Assembly (NCBI GenBank): GCA_900318175.1
Contig: ONJQ01000013.1
Coordinates: 1 to 62,088 of the forward strand
DNA from: an uncultured Bacteroidales bacterium
GTDB taxonomy: Bacteria > Bacteroidota > Bacteroidia > Bacteroidales > P3
Direction of reading: 5' to 3'
Length of the DNA: 62,088 nt
Positions 26,773-37,295 of the stretch are shown in pieces. A model generated the notes under the pieces. It had not been told where the DNA came from. It worked only from the letters and a program-made list of their open reading frames with translations, and did not search any database. The translations under genes were made by a program, and so were the position numbers. How positions within the stretch are numbered: the first letter of the stretch is position 1; each line of letters opens with the position of its first letter.

Positions 26773-27660
26773 ATGAACAAAGACTTCTTCAAACAGCACC
26801 CTCTCGTCAAGCACCTGCTCTACATGCTGGTGATTTCGGTGATTATCGTGTTTCTCGCCTTCATGCTCATTAAAGCTATCGCCCGCCAGGGGAAAGAATA
26901 TGAACTGCCCGACTATCTGGACAAGCCCCTTGCCGAACTGAAGGAGGACAACCCGCTGCATTTCACCTACGTGGTCATCGACTCAGTCTACGACGCTGAA
27001 AAGGGTGGCGGCATTGTGATACAGCAGGACCCAAAGCCCGGCACCATGGTGAAAACACACCGCAAAATCTACGTTACGGTGACCACCTATGCCCCCGCAG
27101 ACGTGGTGCTACCCGAGTTGTCCAACATGACTGTGCGCAGTGCCGTCTCGGCACTCGAAGCGGCTGGCTTGCGCTGTGGCAGGTTGAAGTTTGTCGACAG
27201 CCCATACCGCAACATGATTCTCGAAGCCACCTGCAAAGGCAAACTGGTCTATGCCGGCGAAAAGATGGACCAGGGCGCATCCGTTGACCTCACCGTCGGC
27301 ATCGGCGACAAACCCGTAGGCACCCGTGTTCCCTTCGTCATTGGCCAGGCTCCGGCCAAAGCACGCCGCGGAATCCTCTCCGCCTCGCTCAACGTAGGGG
27401 TGGAGCACTGGGACGAAGTCACCAACCGCAACAGCGCCGTCTGCTACAGGCTGTACCCCGACTACACAGGCGTCACACGCTACCCTCTGGGCACATCCGT
27501 AGAGATGTGGTTCTGCGACGCCACCGAAGCCGATGTGGAACGCATCATCTCCAACTTCAAAGTTGATTCTACGCAAATCTTCAAGACCCCATACGACGAG
27601 TACGAGGACTACTACACCACCGAGGAGGACATGGATTTTGACGAAGGCTGGGACTGGTAA
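26773..27660 (+). CDS. PASTA-domain membrane protein
   Basis: This 295-aa protein has a short cytoplasmic start, one transmembrane helix (about residues 14-36) and three extracytoplasmic PASTA domains (ELPDYLDKPLAEL; VLPELSNMTVRSAVSALEAAGL region; VPFVIGQAPAKA region), ending in an acidic tail rich in D, E and Y. PASTA domains bind peptidoglycan or muropeptides; no kinase domain is attached. The ATG at 26773 is preferred over a TTG 12 nt upstream. The next gene starts one base after its stop codon. Confidence 0.88.
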   Translation: MNKDFFKQHPLVKHLLYMLVISVIIVFLAFMLIKAIARQGKEYELPDYLDKPLAELKEDNPLHFTYVVIDSVYDAEKGGGIVIQQDPKPGTMVKTHRKIYVTVTTYAPADVVLPELSNMTVRSAVSALEAAGLRCGRLKFVDSPYRNMILEATCKGKLVYAGEKMDQGASVDLTVGIGDKPVGTRVPFVIGQAPAKARRGILSASLNVGVEHWDEVTNRNSAVCYRLYPDYTGVTRYPLGTSVEMWFCDATEADVERIISNFKVDSTQIFKTPYDEYEDYYTTEEDMDFDEGWDW

Positions 27661-27661
27661 C

Positions 27662-29527
27662 ATGCTACGACACGCTGCCATATTACTGCTCATGCTGCTC
27701 TGCAACACGCTTGCTGCACAGGAGGTGCTGTTGCCTTTGCATCATCCCGCCCATTCCGCGTCCAAGGACAACGCACCCGTCGAGCTGCCTTTCTTCGACG
27801 ACTTCTCCTCCCCCACCCTCTCCCGCAACCTTTGGGACCTCGGAGGCGCATTCATCAACCAGGGCTATGCCCCCTTGCCTCCCACCATCGGGATGGTCAC
27901 TCTTGATGCCTTCGACCCCGAGGGATTCCTCTATACCTACACCTCTGGGCAGCTCTTCACAGGCGACACACTCAGTTCCCGTCCCATCCGTATGGACTCC
28001 GTATTCCATCCCTATTCGCGCTCCCTTTCCACAAGCGATTCCATCTACCTCAGTTTCTTCTACCTCCCCGGCGGAGGTTATGGGAACATGTGGGAGCGCA
28101 TAGGCGACACCCCCGAGCCCCCGGACTCCCTCATCCTCGAATTCTACAATCCCACACAACAGCACTGGGAACGCGTTTGGGCCACACAGGGCTGCTCTGC
28201 GGACTCCCTCTTTGCCCACACAGGCTCCTATTGGCAATTCAAAGAAATACCCATCCGCGACACCGAGTACTTCCGTCGCGGTTTCCAGTTCCGTTTCTAC
28301 AACATCTGCAGCCTGGAGAGCAACAACAAGTTAGGCATACTGAGCAATGCCGACCAATGGAATATCGACTACATATACCTCAACTACGGGCGCACCCACA
28401 ACGACACCGCTGCACGCGATGTGGCCTTTGTCAACCCAGCGCCTTCCCTCCTGCGGCACTATCAAGCCATGCCTGCACGCCAGTTTGTTGACACTGAGCT
28501 GCGCGACTCGCTGCCCCTCACCATCACCAACCGCTTTACCCAAGAGCTGGCCACCACCTACGGCTACACCGTCACCGATGACCAAGGCTCAACCCTCGCC
28601 TCCTACAACGGGGGCATGGAGAACTCACCCGTATATTGGCGTGGACACGTCTACCAGACCGCTCCCGCACATTCCAAGCCTGCACTCAATATCTCCCTGC
28701 CCGTGGGCTCGACCCATCAGCCAAGCAACTACACCATCAGCCACGTGCTGCGCGAAGGCGTAGGCGGGGACATACATACACAGAACGACACCATCACCTT
28801 TACCCAGACTTTCGGCAACTACTACGCCTACGACGACGGCACACCCGAAAACGGCTACGGCCTCACCTCCACCACTCCCAACGTCAAGCTGGCCTGCCGT
28901 TTCAACCTCAACACCGAAGACACACTCACCGCGGTGCACCTGTATTTCAACCACACCCTGGCTGACGAAAACAACTCTATCCGTTTCTTCATCACCGTGT
29001 GGGACGACCAGAACGGCCACCCCGGCAACATCATTTACCAGGACAACTATCGCCGTCAACCCATCTTTGAGGGTTTCAACCGCTACGTGCGCTACTTGCT
29101 TGACGGGCCCGTACTCTGCTCCGGCACCATATATGTAGGTCTGCAACAGACCTCTGCGGACTTCATCAACCTTGGGTTCGACCGCAACAACGATGCCTCG
29201 TCGCACATCTTCTACCTCACCGGCTCCGAATGGCAGTCCACCATACTGCGCGGTGCCCTCATGCTGCGTCCGGCTTTTGGCCACAGTGCCACCCTCGCCG
29301 CACAAGAGGTGCAAGAGCCCGATGCTCAAGTCTACACTCTCGGCAACCGCATTGTGATAGAGACGCGCACGGCTGCACCCCTTTCCATCTACAACCTCAA
29401 AGGGCAGATGGTCTACCAGTCGCTCACCCCCGTCGGACCGTCGCAAACCACCACTCCCGCCCTGCCTTCGGGGCTCTATCTGGTCCGCCACGGGAATGCC
29501 ACAGCCCAAAAAATCGTTGTCCAATAA
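27662..29527 (+). CDS. T9SS type A sorting-domain protein
   Basis: This 621-aa exported protein has a signal peptide (MLRHAAILLLMLLCNTLAAQ), an N-terminal jelly-roll-like region (LPFFDDFSS, WDLGGAFINQGY), a central beta-rich part and a C-terminal T9SS sorting domain (SIYNLKGQMVYQ, LPSGLYLVRHG, QKIVVQ). No enzyme motif was recognised. It begins one base after the PASTA gene stop and is followed 17 nt later by rluD; PASTA, T9SS protein and rluD look like one transcript. Confidence 0.8.
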   Translation: MLRHAAILLLMLLCNTLAAQEVLLPLHHPAHSASKDNAPVELPFFDDFSSPTLSRNLWDLGGAFINQGYAPLPPTIGMVTLDAFDPEGFLYTYTSGQLFTGDTLSSRPIRMDSVFHPYSRSLSTSDSIYLSFFYLPGGGYGNMWERIGDTPEPPDSLILEFYNPTQQHWERVWATQGCSADSLFAHTGSYWQFKEIPIRDTEYFRRGFQFRFYNICSLESNNKLGILSNADQWNIDYIYLNYGRTHNDTAARDVAFVNPAPSLLRHYQAMPARQFVDTELRDSLPLTITNRFTQELATTYGYTVTDDQGSTLASYNGGMENSPVYWRGHVYQTAPAHSKPALNISLPVGSTHQPSNYTISHVLREGVGGDIHTQNDTITFTQTFGNYYAYDDGTPENGYGLTSTTPNVKLACRFNLNTEDTLTAVHLYFNHTLADENNSIRFFITVWDDQNGHPGNIIYQDNYRRQPIFEGFNRYVRYLLDGPVLCSGTIYVGLQQTSADFINLGFDRNNDASSHIFYLTGSEWQSTILRGALMLRPAFGHSATLAAQEVQEPDAQVYTLGNRIVIETRTAAPLSIYNLKGQMVYQSLTPVGPSQTTTPALPSGLYLVRHGNATAQKIVVQ

Positions 29528-29544
29528 TCCACACCTCACCCCCC

Positions 29545-30621
29545 ATGACTACAACCGACCCCATCAATCCCACACCCCTATCCGAACAGCCGGACGACAA
29601 CGAAGCCAACGAATCCGAACTGTTTGAGCACCACCGCATACAGGTGGACAAAGGGCAGGCCATGCTGCGTTTAGACAAGTACCTGCAGATGCGGCTTGAA
29701 GGCGTTTCGCGCACCAAAATACAAGCCGCCACCAAAGCCGACTGCGTACTGGTGAACGAACGACCTGCTAAATCGAACTATAAAGTCAAGCCGTTAGACA
29801 CCATCAGTGTCCTCCTGCCTCACCCCCGACAAGAGATCGAGCTGGTGCCAGAGCCCGTCCCCTTCAACATCACCTACGAGGACGACGATGTGCTGGTGGT
29901 GGACAAACAGCCAGGACTGGTGGTGCACCCCGCCGTCGGCAATTTCAACGGCACGCTGCTCAACGGCCTCCTATTCTATTTTCAAGGCAAGACGGGCCGC
30001 GACGGCAAACCCGTCGAACCCCACCTTGTACACCGCATAGACAAAGACACCTCTGGGCTGCTGCTCATTGCCAAGAACGACGAAGCACAAGCCATGCTGG
30101 CCAACCAGTTTTTTTACCATACCATTGAGCGCAAATACAACGCTTTGGTTTGGGGTAACTTTGACGAGGAGGAGGGCACCATTGTAGGCAACCTTGAGCG
30201 CTCACCCCAAGACCGCCGCGTGATGCACGTCACCGACGACCCCGAACGCGGCAAGCATGCCGTCACACACTGGCGCGTGATGGAGCGCTTCGGCTACGTC
30301 ACCTTGGTAGAGTGCATCCTCGAAACGGGGCGTACCCACCAAATCCGCGCCCACATGCGTCACATCGGCCATCCTCTTTTCAACGACGCGGCCTACGGTG
30401 GAGACCGAATACTGAAAGGCACAACCTTTTCGCACTACAAGCAGTTTGTCGAGAACACCTTCCGGCTGCTGCCCCGCCAAGCCCTCCACGCCCAGACACT
30501 GGGCTTCGAACATCCCTCCACTGGCCAGCATGTCCATTTCGAAAGCCCGCTACCAGACGACATGTCCGCGGCGCTGCAACGCTGGCGCAACTACGCCGCC
30601 AACTCCTTGTCAGTAGAATAG
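29545..30621 (+). CDS. rluD: RluD-family 23S rRNA pseudouridine synthase
   Basis: This 358-aa enzyme has an N-terminal S4 RNA-binding domain (about 32-95) and the RluA-type catalytic domain with HRIDKDTSG (catalytic Asp D166), followed by GRTHQIRAHM and HPLFND. It probably makes pseudouridine at 23S rRNA positions 1911/1915/1917, which fits rlmH in the same window, though the target is inferred from family resemblance. The open frame extends upstream into the previous gene; the ATG at 29545 gives the normal N-terminus. Confidence 0.92.
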   Translation: MTTTDPINPTPLSEQPDDNEANESELFEHHRIQVDKGQAMLRLDKYLQMRLEGVSRTKIQAATKADCVLVNERPAKSNYKVKPLDTISVLLPHPRQEIELVPEPVPFNITYEDDDVLVVDKQPGLVVHPAVGNFNGTLLNGLLFYFQGKTGRDGKPVEPHLVHRIDKDTSGLLLIAKNDEAQAMLANQFFYHTIERKYNALVWGNFDEEEGTIVGNLERSPQDRRVMHVTDDPERGKHAVTHWRVMERFGYVTLVECILETGRTHQIRAHMRHIGHPLFNDAAYGGDRILKGTTFSHYKQFVENTFRLLPRQALHAQTLGFEHPSTGQHVHFESPLPDDMSAALQRWRNYAANSLSVE

Positions 30622-30690
30622 CCTACCCCGCTATCCGTCCGTCAACACGGCAGAACTGCCCCCATTATATGAGTGAGCCGTTTCAACGAC

Positions 30691-33600
30691 TTATTCCATC
30701 ACAAGTTTCCTGACCGTCGTCCCCTCAACCCCTGTAACACACACAAAGTATACCCCCGGCGGCAAAGTGCGGTAAGGTATGACAAATATCGAACCTATAG
30801 TCGTGGGGGATACCACCTTGCGGCCACTGAGGTCAAACACCGACAGCGTAGCCGGACAGCCGACACTGACTGTCACATCCCCGTGCGCCGGGTTGGGATA
30901 GATTTCGATTGTAGATTCTTGAACATCCCCGATGCCAACACTGTCGGCCACCCACTCGAAGAGGGCAACGATGGCTGTATCGGAAGTGACGAGGATGGTG
31001 CGCGGGTTGTCCGTAGGACCGTCGCTCCAGCCTGTGAAAAGCCAATGTCCTCCCAGGGTGGAGGTGTCAATCGCCGTGTAGCCTATCACCACCGTGCTGC
31101 TGTCGGGATACACTCCGCTGCCGTAAGGCTGGCATGCACCGGCAGGACTGACCGACACTGCAACGCTGCGCCATACGGTGTCGGGAGGTGTCGGCGGCGT
31201 TGAGATGCTGTCGAAGTAGGCGGTGAGCATGGTGTCGCTCACGAGAAGCAGGGTGCGCGAGGCGTTGGTGTCGCCGTCGCTCCAGCCAAAGAACTGAAAT
31301 CCATTGTAGGGTGTGGCATTGATGGCCACAACGCTGCTATCTTCATAGACACCTGCACCACCGACACTACCCATTGCACTATCGCATAGAATTACAATGG
31401 TGCGCCAAATGGTGTCGGGGGTAGGCGGCACTTGCAACGTATCAACAAGTTCTACCCGGAAGTCGTCGAGAGCCATATAGTCAAACCCGCCGCCAGGACG
31501 GCCGGTGCTGATATTGCGGAAGGCTATGCGGATGGTCTGTCCGGCATACTGGTCGAGCCACACGGTGCGCTCACTCCAGTCGCTTTGTCCGCTTTCGGTG
31601 TAAATAAGGTCGGTACAGGCGGCAGTATCAGCAATGCCCGTAGGCGATATGCGCACTTCGTAGAGCGCATTGCTGCTGTTGGTAAAGGTGCGCCAACTGA
31701 GTTTGGGAACAATACTGTCTGTTGCAACAGGGAGGGACAGTGCGGGCGTGAGAATCCAGTTGTCGGCAGTGTTGCCGTAGCCGTATGGCAAGGGAGAACG
31801 CATGAAATAGTTCCCCGAGTCGGTACCACCACAGTACCAGTGGCTTGCCCCATTATCATCACCGTTCGCGTATATCCAGCAGGGAGGATTGTTGTGCTCG
31901 CAGGTATCCACCCAGGGGAACACGGTGATGGGCGGGCAGGGACCGACAAGGGTGTCGTGGTTCTCTCCCTCCCAGATGCGCACGGTGTCGATGGCCACAT
32001 AGAAGCCGTTGTTGTGTGCGGCATCGGAGGCAAGACCGGAAGGGACAAAAGCAAAGTGGATAGTATTGCCCGCATATGCCGAGAGGTCAACGGTGCGCCG
32101 GTTCCACATACTGTTGCCCGTCTCGCTGTAAAGGGTATCGGTAAAATAACTCAGGTCGATATACCCGTCAGGGTTCACCACATATTCGGTGGGCGACACA
32201 AGGAGATGGTAGGTGGTGTAGTAACAGGTGGCATTCCAGGCAAGGGTGTCGCTGCTGCTGTCGGGGAGGTGGACGGGGGGCGAAATGAGCCATTCGGCGC
32301 CATTGCACGCCATGCAGTTGCGGCCTGAGTGGTGGCCGATGCCCGCGGGATGCCATCCGTCCCAGTTGTAACGGAATCTGCTGCCACGCGGATAGCATAT
32401 CCGCCCGTTCTGCCAGTCGAAGAAGTGGGCATAGATATTGCTGCCCCCTTCGGTGAGAGTGGCCACGAAGGGCAGCGTGTCGCGCACCTCGCAGAGGATG
32501 ACACGGGTGGTGACCGTCGCCGTGCGCCATCCCAGCACGTTGGAGGCCACCACGGTGATGGTGTCGAAATTGATGGCAGAGTAGGCCACCTTGAGACGGT
32601 TGCCCTCAGGGTGCAGTGTGGCCTCGCCGCGGTCAGCCTTGGCCGAATGCCATGTGTAGGTAAGACCCGTGGTATCGCCTTCGAGGAGCATCACCTCGAA
32701 CGAGGCGGTGTCGCACAAAGTGGCGTAGGCATAGCCTTGCAGACTGACGACCGGCGAGCCGGGCAGCGGCACGTATGTCACGTTGACCACGAGGGTGGCC
32801 GTGTCAGAGCCAAGGAGATTGGTTGCAACAACGGTGAGCGTATCGGTGCCACTGATAGTGTAAACTATCGTTGCTATACTATCTGTAGTAACTATGGTGG
32901 TGTCCTGCAGGGTGCTATGCCACGTGTAGCTGAGTCCGGCGGTGCTGCCGGCCATGAGGTTGGCGATGTAGGCATTGGTGTCGTAGGTGGATACTACAGA
33001 GGATCCCGAAATGGCCACCTGGGGCGATCCCACAACCGTCACGACACGGCTGTCGCTGTTGCTGCCAAGGCTGTTGGTTGCTGTCACGGTGACAGTGTCG
33101 ACACCCATCACCGGATAGACAAGTTCCCAGCTTGCGACCGCAGGCATAGAGCCGGCGTACCAAGTCGAATCCAACAACGAGGAGTGCCATGTGATACTGA
33201 CACCCTCTGAGCTGCTATCTTGCAGGGTGGCGGTGTAGGTGACTGTATCATAGGCAATGACAGTGGTCGGAGCATCAAGGGTTACATGTGGCAGCAACAA
33301 ATCCGAACTGGTGTTAAATACCGTGATATTGTCGATAATTACAGCCCACCAGTCGTTAGCGCTCCAACGCAATGCTATCTGGCCATCAGGCACAGTGGCT
33401 GAGGCAAAGTTGACTGCGTCGTGCTGATAGTTGTAGGCATAACCTGCAAGTGTATCCACGACAGTGAACACTGTATCATCGTAATAGCCCACCTCCAATG
33501 TACCATAACCGGCATTCTCGTAACGATAGTCCAGTGCAATCGAGAGGTTCTGCAGACTGTCGTCAAAGCGGGGCAGCACCACTTCGGCCTGGGTGCCATT

Positions 33601-36600
33601 GTCGATGCCGACTACCATCAAAAGGGCATGGTCGGGTATGTCGCTTATCCAGGTGTAGCCACCGGTGGTGACGACATGCGGCATGTAGATGGCGTTTCTG
33701 CCGTTGTATGAGGCCGTCCAACAATTGGGTGGGAAGCCAGCAACGTTGTAGGCGGTAGCAGTCACCCCTTCAAAGTTCTCGGTGTATGGAACCGCCGGAG
33801 TGCAGTCAATTACCTCTACCACCATCGTGGCGGTGTCGGCACCGTATGTATTGGCAGCCACAAAGGTGACAGTGTCAATACCCGCTGTTGAATATTGAAG
33901 TTCGAGATTCGAAATCCGTGCCAGAGAACTATCAATCCACGTGGTGTCCAACAGCGACGAGTGCCAAGTGTAGGTAAGGCCTGTCGTGACGCAGTTGTTG
34001 ATGGTGGCAACATAGCGGGTGGTATCGTCCACTAAAACATCGCCGACCGAGAGTGTCACCTCCGGTTGATATTGGTAGTAGATGCTGAGGCTGTCAAGTT
34101 CAATGCCATAACTATAGTAGGAGACGCCCGTATGCACAAAGGCCAGATGGATTTGTTGCCCGGCGTAAGCGTTGAGCGGAAGGGTCTCGGTCACCCATTC
34201 CTGATAGTAGGCATTGTGCAGAAGAGTATCGACAAAGCGGGCAGTATCGGCAGCACCTGTGGTGGAGGCCAAGATGGTGAGGTATGTTGTGCTGGAGGTC
34301 GACGAGCCACCATACACTTTCACCTTGAGATTCACTCCAGTGGCTCCCGTGGGGATGTCGATGGCAGGGCTTACAAGCCATGCATCCATGTCGGAGTAGT
34401 AGGTGCCGGCCTCTATCACATGGTGGGAGTTGTCTGCATAACTTAAACTTATTCTCCAATCGCCCGTTTCGGGAACCGAATAGTAGCCCGACTTGCGCCA
34501 ACAGGCGAGAGTGCTGCTGCTCTCGAAAGGTTCATAGAAGGGTATTCCGGCGGCGGTGCAATAGACAGCCCGCACCACCACGGTTGCCGTGTCGGCACCG
34601 TGGGCGTTGGTGGCCACTACGGTGACGGTATCCCAGCCGTCCCATACTCCATAGCAGAGGCGCAGGGTGTCGCCTGCTGCGAATGTGCTGTCCAGCAGGG
34701 AAGAATGCCAAGTATAGGTAAGGCCAGAAAGGATGCCCTCCTCTATGGTTGCCACAAAGGTGGCCGTGTCGCCGTAATAGGTGTTCCTGTCGGCGCTAAT
34801 GTTCACTCTGGGTGCAACCGTGCCACGTACCTCCACATCGTCGAGAAGCAACGAGACTGGGCGGCGTACAACGGGCTGGTAGCGGAAGGCTATGTATATT
34901 GTCTGCCCGGCGTAGGCGGCCAGGCTGACACTGCGCTGCGACATGTTGTCCCAGCCTGGTAGCAGGTTGGTGTCGCAATATAGCTCCACGTAGGCACTGG
35001 TGTCGGTACGGTCGGCGGCAGTGCTCACCATCACGCGATAAAGGCTTGAATTGTTTGCCACCGAAAGACCCACTCTCCAGAAGAGACGCACTGCCAATGC
35101 CGTGTCGGCCGGTATGGTGACAGCCTTGGAAACAAGCCATGCATCGGATGTTGTGGCAGTGGCGCTGTTCCGCGCACTGGCAATCCAATTCCTGTTGTTC
35201 CCCGAACCGCTGTAGTTGCTCATCCACTGGAAGTATGGGTCGTTCTCTGTCAGATACCAGCAGCCCAAGCCATACGAGAAGTCTTCTCTCCAAGGCAGGA
35301 GAAGAGCCGGATTGCAGTCGGCCACCTCGACAACCCACACTGCTGTATCGGCTCCATAGGCATTGGCCGCTATTACGGTGATGGTGTCCAACCCACCGAT
35401 TGCGTACGTCACATTAAACACACTCGTTCCGTTATATCCTGTGTCAATCAACGTTGTGCCCGTCAGCGAGGATTGCCAAAAAAAAGACAGACCGTCCAGA
35501 GCCCCGCGCCGCAGTTCGATGCTGCAAGCGATGGTGGAGTCGGTGCGGCTTCGGTCGGGCGCATCTATCTGTTCCAGTACTGGCAACAGGTCGTAGTCCA
35601 TGCGCACACAGTTGATATTTGCCTGATAGCCATCCCTGAAGAAACCCACGCGGATGGTCTGCCCCGCGTAGGCCGAGAGGTCGAAGAGATGCCACTCCAT
35701 GACGGTGGTGTTTGCTCCTGTGCACAGTGTGTCGGTATAGTCGGAGGTGTCGAGGCTGGCCGTAGGACTGATGCGTATGGCGGGCTTTCTTCGGCACTGC
35801 ACCCACAGCCGCAGGTGCTCGACACCTACAGTAGGGATGCTTATGGCCGGAGAAAGCATATACTTGCCATTGCTCGAACTCGATGGAGTCATTAGCTGAG
35901 TGTATCTTGTGGTTACCCCATCCTCGTCCACAATCGCCATGCTGCTGCCATTGCTCAGGTGTTGCCAGCCGCTGATTGCCCAGCAAGCATTGTATGTCGC
36001 AGTGTCGAAGCCGTCAAAGTCCTCGCTCCATGGGAAGGCGGTCACAGCCTGGCAGTCGTGCACGCGCACCGCGGCCGTGCGTATCAGCGTGTCGTATGAG
36101 TTGCTGGCCGTAACGGTCAGGGTGTCCCATCCCACCATGGGATAGACCAGCTGCAGGGTGTCGCCACCCGCAAGGTCGCCAAGCATGGTGCTGTGCCAGC
36201 TGTAGCTTATCGGGGCCTGGCCGCGTGTGAGATTGAGCACCGCCTGCAGGCTGTCGCCGACAGCCGCCACTTTGGGAACCGTCAGCGTCCCTAATGGCCC
36301 ATATTGTGTATAGATGCCTATCTGTGAGAGGGTGCCACGATAGCTGTAGCCTCCCGATGACAATCTCACTTCGAAAGCAATGCGCACCGTCTGGTTAGCA
36401 TAGGCGGTAAGGCTTACGCTGTGCTGCGTGAGTGTAGACCCCATATCGGCCGTGTAGAGGGTGTCGCGCGTGCCGTTTTCTTTCAACACCATAACCCTCA
36501 AGTTCGGGTACATGTAGTTGCGCTGGTCCTTCCACCAAAGGCGCAGCCCGTTAGTGGAATTGCCAAACTGCAGGACGGGCGAGGTGATGGTGATGTAGCC

Positions 36601-36810
36601 CGTCGAGGTGACGCCGCTGTTCAGCTGCCCATAGATAGACTGAGCGTTGGCAGCTGTCCAGTAGCCGTTGCCCCTCTGCTCCCAACAGCCAATGCCTCCG
36701 GAGAAGTCGGCCTCCCAGGGGAAAGTGCTAATCGTGTCGCATGCAGGGCTTTGAGCCATTGACGCACCCATCAAGGTGGCGAGCATAAGGAGGATACAGG
36801 TTTTCTTCAT
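30691..36810 (-). CDS. Giant T9SS-secreted adhesin-like protein
   Basis: This 2039-aa protein has a signal peptide (to GASMAQ), then an alternation of cleaved-adhesin/jelly-roll modules (each starting near FPWEADF, FPWSEDF, LPWREDF, IPFYEPF, VPYTENF, FPWVDT and containing Y(A/V)GQTIRIAF) and PKD/Ig-like modules (each with a (Y/I)TWHS(S/T)LLD motif and DTVTVVATN). Near the end are two InlB-type modules (FQFFGWSDGD and WLFTGWSDGP), and the C-terminus is a T9SS sorting domain (IEIYPNPAHGD, DLSGRKVV, GVYFVCVTG, RKLVME). Likely role: a long surface adhesin or matrix-binding protein. It is monocistronic with its own promoter. Confidence 0.87.
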   Translation of the reverse strand: MKKTCILLMLATLMGASMAQSPACDTISTFPWEADFSGGIGCWEQRGNGYWTAANAQSIYGQLNSGVTSTGYITITSPVLQFGNSTNGLRLWWKDQRNYMYPNLRVMVLKENGTRDTLYTADMGSTLTQHSVSLTAYANQTVRIAFEVRLSSGGYSYRGTLSQIGIYTQYGPLGTLTVPKVAAVGDSLQAVLNLTRGQAPISYSWHSTMLGDLAGGDTLQLVYPMVGWDTLTVTASNSYDTLIRTAAVRVHDCQAVTAFPWSEDFDGFDTATYNACWAISGWQHLSNGSSMAIVDEDGVTTRYTQLMTPSSSSNGKYMLSPAISIPTVGVEHLRLWVQCRRKPAIRISPTASLDTSDYTDTLCTGANTTVMEWHLFDLSAYAGQTIRVGFFRDGYQANINCVRMDYDLLPVLEQIDAPDRSRTDSTIACSIELRRGALDGLSFFWQSSLTGTTLIDTGYNGTSVFNVTYAIGGLDTITVIAANAYGADTAVWVVEVADCNPALLLPWREDFSYGLGCWYLTENDPYFQWMSNYSGSGNNRNWIASARNSATATTSDAWLVSKAVTIPADTALAVRLFWRVGLSVANNSSLYRVMVSTAADRTDTSAYVELYCDTNLLPGWDNMSQRSVSLAAYAGQTIYIAFRYQPVVRRPVSLLLDDVEVRGTVAPRVNISADRNTYYGDTATFVATIEEGILSGLTYTWHSSLLDSTFAAGDTLRLCYGVWDGWDTVTVVATNAHGADTATVVVRAVYCTAAGIPFYEPFESSSTLACWRKSGYYSVPETGDWRISLSYADNSHHVIEAGTYYSDMDAWLVSPAIDIPTGATGVNLKVKVYGGSSTSSTTYLTILASTTGAADTARFVDTLLHNAYYQEWVTETLPLNAYAGQQIHLAFVHTGVSYYSYGIELDSLSIYYQYQPEVTLSVGDVLVDDTTRYVATINNCVTTGLTYTWHSSLLDTTWIDSSLARISNLELQYSTAGIDTVTFVAANTYGADTATMVVEVIDCTPAVPYTENFEGVTATAYNVAGFPPNCWTASYNGRNAIYMPHVVTTGGYTWISDIPDHALLMVVGIDNGTQAEVVLPRFDDSLQNLSIALDYRYENAGYGTLEVGYYDDTVFTVVDTLAGYAYNYQHDAVNFASATVPDGQIALRWSANDWWAVIIDNITVFNTSSDLLLPHVTLDAPTTVIAYDTVTYTATLQDSSSEGVSITWHSSLLDSTWYAGSMPAVASWELVYPVMGVDTVTVTATNSLGSNSDSRVVTVVGSPQVAISGSSVVSTYDTNAYIANLMAGSTAGLSYTWHSTLQDTTIVTTDSIATIVYTISGTDTLTVVATNLLGSDTATLVVNVTYVPLPGSPVVSLQGYAYATLCDTASFEVMLLEGDTTGLTYTWHSAKADRGEATLHPEGNRLKVAYSAINFDTITVVASNVLGWRTATVTTRVILCEVRDTLPFVATLTEGGSNIYAHFFDWQNGRICYPRGSRFRYNWDGWHPAGIGHHSGRNCMACNGAEWLISPPVHLPDSSSDTLAWNATCYYTTYHLLVSPTEYVVNPDGYIDLSYFTDTLYSETGNSMWNRRTVDLSAYAGNTIHFAFVPSGLASDAAHNNGFYVAIDTVRIWEGENHDTLVGPCPPITVFPWVDTCEHNNPPCWIYANGDDNGASHWYCGGTDSGNYFMRSPLPYGYGNTADNWILTPALSLPVATDSIVPKLSWRTFTNSSNALYEVRISPTGIADTAACTDLIYTESGQSDWSERTVWLDQYAGQTIRIAFRNISTGRPGGGFDYMALDDFRVELVDTLQVPPTPDTIWRTIVILCDSAMGSVGGAGVYEDSSVVAINATPYNGFQFFGWSDGDTNASRTLLLVSDTMLTAYFDSISTPPTPPDTVWRSVAVSVSPAGACQPYGSGVYPDSSTVVIGYTAIDTSTLGGHWLFTGWSDGPTDNPRTILVTSDTAIVALFEWVADSVGIGDVQESTIEIYPNPAHGDVTVSVGCPATLSVFDLSGRKVVSPTTIGSIFVIPYRTLPPGVYFVCVTGVEGTTVRKLVME

Positions 36811-36960
36811 TCTATTGTTTCTTGTTTTAACTGATGCATCATTATTATTTCCGCACTATAAGAGCCACATTTCGACCCCAAAGTGACAGGGTGGTAAAAA
36901 AAATGTCTCACCCCTGAAAGGGTTGTTGTTTTCAGTAGGTTGACTGTCGTGTTGCGGGTG

Positions 36961-36968
36961 CAAAGATA
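36961..36968 (-). promoter_or_regulatory. -7 box of giant adhesin gene
   Basis: Minus strand TATCTTTG (36968 to 36961) lies 150 nt before the start codon, implying a long 5' leader. A TTG about 22 nt further upstream may be the -33. Confidence 0.55.
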
Positions 36969-37264
36969 CGACTTTTTTTTCGTTTGAAGACAACTATTAT
37001 CAAGATATGCTATGGGGGGTGGCAATACTTTTATATACTGTACTTTAACAATATTTGCTAAATATTCCTTTTGAGGCTTTGTTGTATTGTTGAAACACTG
37101 CCCGACGAGGCTTCGTCCTCTTTTTCGTTGATGTTTGATGACCTGTTGTTTAGTTGTTCTACTACAGACCGTAGAACAACCGAAGTGCAACCGGTGCGCA
37201 GGCTTGGATGAAACGTCGAGACATGGAATCAAGGCTGCCGGGTGATAGGGGCTGCAATGTTTTT

Positions 37265-37295
37265 TTTGTTGATTATGAAAAAATGCGTATCTTTG
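37265..37295 (+). promoter_or_regulatory. Promoter of nitroreductase gene
   Basis: TTTG (37265-37268) and TATCTTTG (37288-37295) are separated by 19 nt, a full match to the Bacteroidota consensus. The start codon is 66 nt after the -7 box. Confidence 0.8.

Noticed and set aside
30673-31203. Plus-strand frames overlapping the 3' end of the giant adhesin
   Set aside because: The minus-strand frame encodes a recognisable T9SS sorting domain here.
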